Shown here: positions 6,143 through 6,458 of the stretch, in pieces | Position numbering within the stretch: the stretch's first letter is position 1 | Layout: the number at the start of each line of letters is the position of its first letter | Assembly: GCA_019090765.1 (NCBI GenBank) | Contig: JAHRVJ010000208.1 | Coordinates: forward strand, 1-6,458 | Length of the DNA stretch: 6,458 nucleotides | Direction of reading: 5' to 3' | DNA from: Ilumatobacteraceae bacterium | GTDB lineage: Bacteria > Actinomycetota > Acidimicrobiia > Acidimicrobiales > Ilumatobacteraceae | The notes under the pieces: generated by a model | What the model saw: the letters and a program-made list of their open reading frames with translations, nothing else | What the model was told of the DNA's origin: nothing | Databases searched by the model: none | Program-made: the position numbers and the translations under genes

Positions 6143-6189
6143 GTCATCAAACCGCAACATGAGCGTCATACAAACGACATCTATGTCAT
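6143..6189. repeat. Three phased GTCAT repeats in the LysM gene leader
   Basis: GTCAT occurs at 6143-6147, 6165-6169 and 6185-6189, with start-to-start distances of 22 and 20 bp, about two helical turns. They lie between the tRNA-Ser gene and the LysM gene, where no coding sequence is seen. They may be direct-repeat binding sites, but five-base repeats can arise by chance. Confidence 0.25.
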
Positions 6190-6243
6190 TTGATGGTCAC
6201 ATCGGGGAGACCTTCGACTGCAGGCACGAAAGCACACAGCTAA

Positions 6244-6335
6244 TGGCGGAGAGGGTGGGATTTGAACCCACGGACCGTATTACTACGATCAACGCCTTAG
6301 CAGGGCGCCCCATTCGGCCGCTCTGGCACCTCTCC
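6244..6335 (-). tRNA. tRNA-Ser (anticodon GCT)
   Basis: A complete 92-base class II tRNA with encoded CCA. The acceptor stem GGAGAGG pairs with CCTCTCC, the discriminator is G, the anticodon arm is GCGCC-CTGCTAA-GGCGT with anticodon GCT, a long variable arm follows as expected for serine, and the T-arm has loop TTCAAAT. It reads AGU and AGC codons. Confidence 0.97.
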
Positions 6336-6372
6336 TGGGAACCACGGAGTGTAGCCCGGTAACCTGTTCAGC
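6336..6372. promoter_or_regulatory. 37-bp divergent promoter region shared by two tRNA-Ser genes
   Basis: The gap between the two tRNA 5' ends holds a -10-like TACACT on minus (6353-6348, 12 bases before tRNA-Ser(GCT)) and TAACCT on plus (6360-6365, 7 bases before tRNA-Ser(TGA)). With normal spacing each -35 region would fall at or near the edge of the opposite tRNA; neither -35 is convincing. Confidence 0.4.
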
Positions 6373-6458
6373 GGAACGGTGGCAGAGCGGACGATTGCAG
6401 TCGCCTTGAAAGCGGCCGGCCGAAAGGCTCGAGGGTTCGAATCCCTCCCGTTCCGCCA
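6373..6458 (+). tRNA. tRNA-Ser (anticodon TGA)
   Basis: A complete 86-base class II tRNA with encoded CCA, ending on the last base of the window. The acceptor stem GGAACGG pairs with CCGTTCC, the discriminator is G, the anticodon arm is GTCGC-CTTGAAA-GCGGC with anticodon TGA, the variable arm is long, and the T-arm is GAGGG-TTCGAAT-CCCTC. It reads UCA and other UCN codons. Confidence 0.97.

Noticed and set aside
6102..6362. Plus-strand open frame with GFEPTDRITTINALAG
   Set aside because: The recognisable part is the antisense of tRNA-Ser(GCT), another common false protein; the rest is the non-coding leader of the LysM gene.

Overview
The window looks like ordinary chromosomal DNA from a high-GC actinobacterium. 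The protein families, the Ala/Pro/Thr-rich linkers (ATTPATT-type) and the cell-wall LysM plus transglycosylase-like protein fit Actinobacteria, perhaps Acidimicrobiia. That placement is inference from style, because no rRNA or other phylogenetic marker is present. I see no mobile element, CRISPR array, prophage gene or sign of recent transfer.

Left part (1-1180): the 5' two thirds or so of an ABC-2-type ATP-binding subunit runs off the left edge on the minus strand. It is divergent, across roughly 20-56 bp depending on its start, from a plus-strand GNAT acetyltransferase. The acetyltransferase converges on the next cluster with a 15-bp gap.

Central cluster (1196-4462, minus strand; transcription order right to left): a membrane-anchored GGDEF diguanylate cyclase, 16 bp, a class I/II PLP aminotransferase (glutamine/methionine/kynurenine or DapC-like), then an omega-amidase-like carbon-nitrogen hydrolase. 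The last two overlap by ATGA, with a strong ribosome binding site for the amidase inside the aminotransferase gene. Aminotransferase plus omega-amidase is the classic pairing of the glutamine transaminase-omega-amidase route. That route re-aminates 2-oxo acids such as the methionine-salvage oxo acid with glutamine, then hydrolyses 2-oxoglutaramate. The cyclase in front may share their transcript.

Right part (4596-6458): tRNA-Arg(ACG) on the minus strand; a 432-residue single-pass membrane protein with one LysM domain, a Pro/Thr linker and a C-terminal transglycosylase-like domain; a regulatory-looking gap of 209 bp with several short dyads; then tRNA-Ser(GCT) on minus and tRNA-Ser(TGA) on plus, divergent across only 37 bp. 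All three tRNAs encode their CCA ends. The last one ends exactly at the window edge.

There is no clear undescribed system here. The best leads are the cyclase-transaminase-amidase neighbourhood, the dyad-rich leader of the LysM gene, the back-to-back serine tRNAs, and the unusual layout of the LysM/transglycosylase-like protein.
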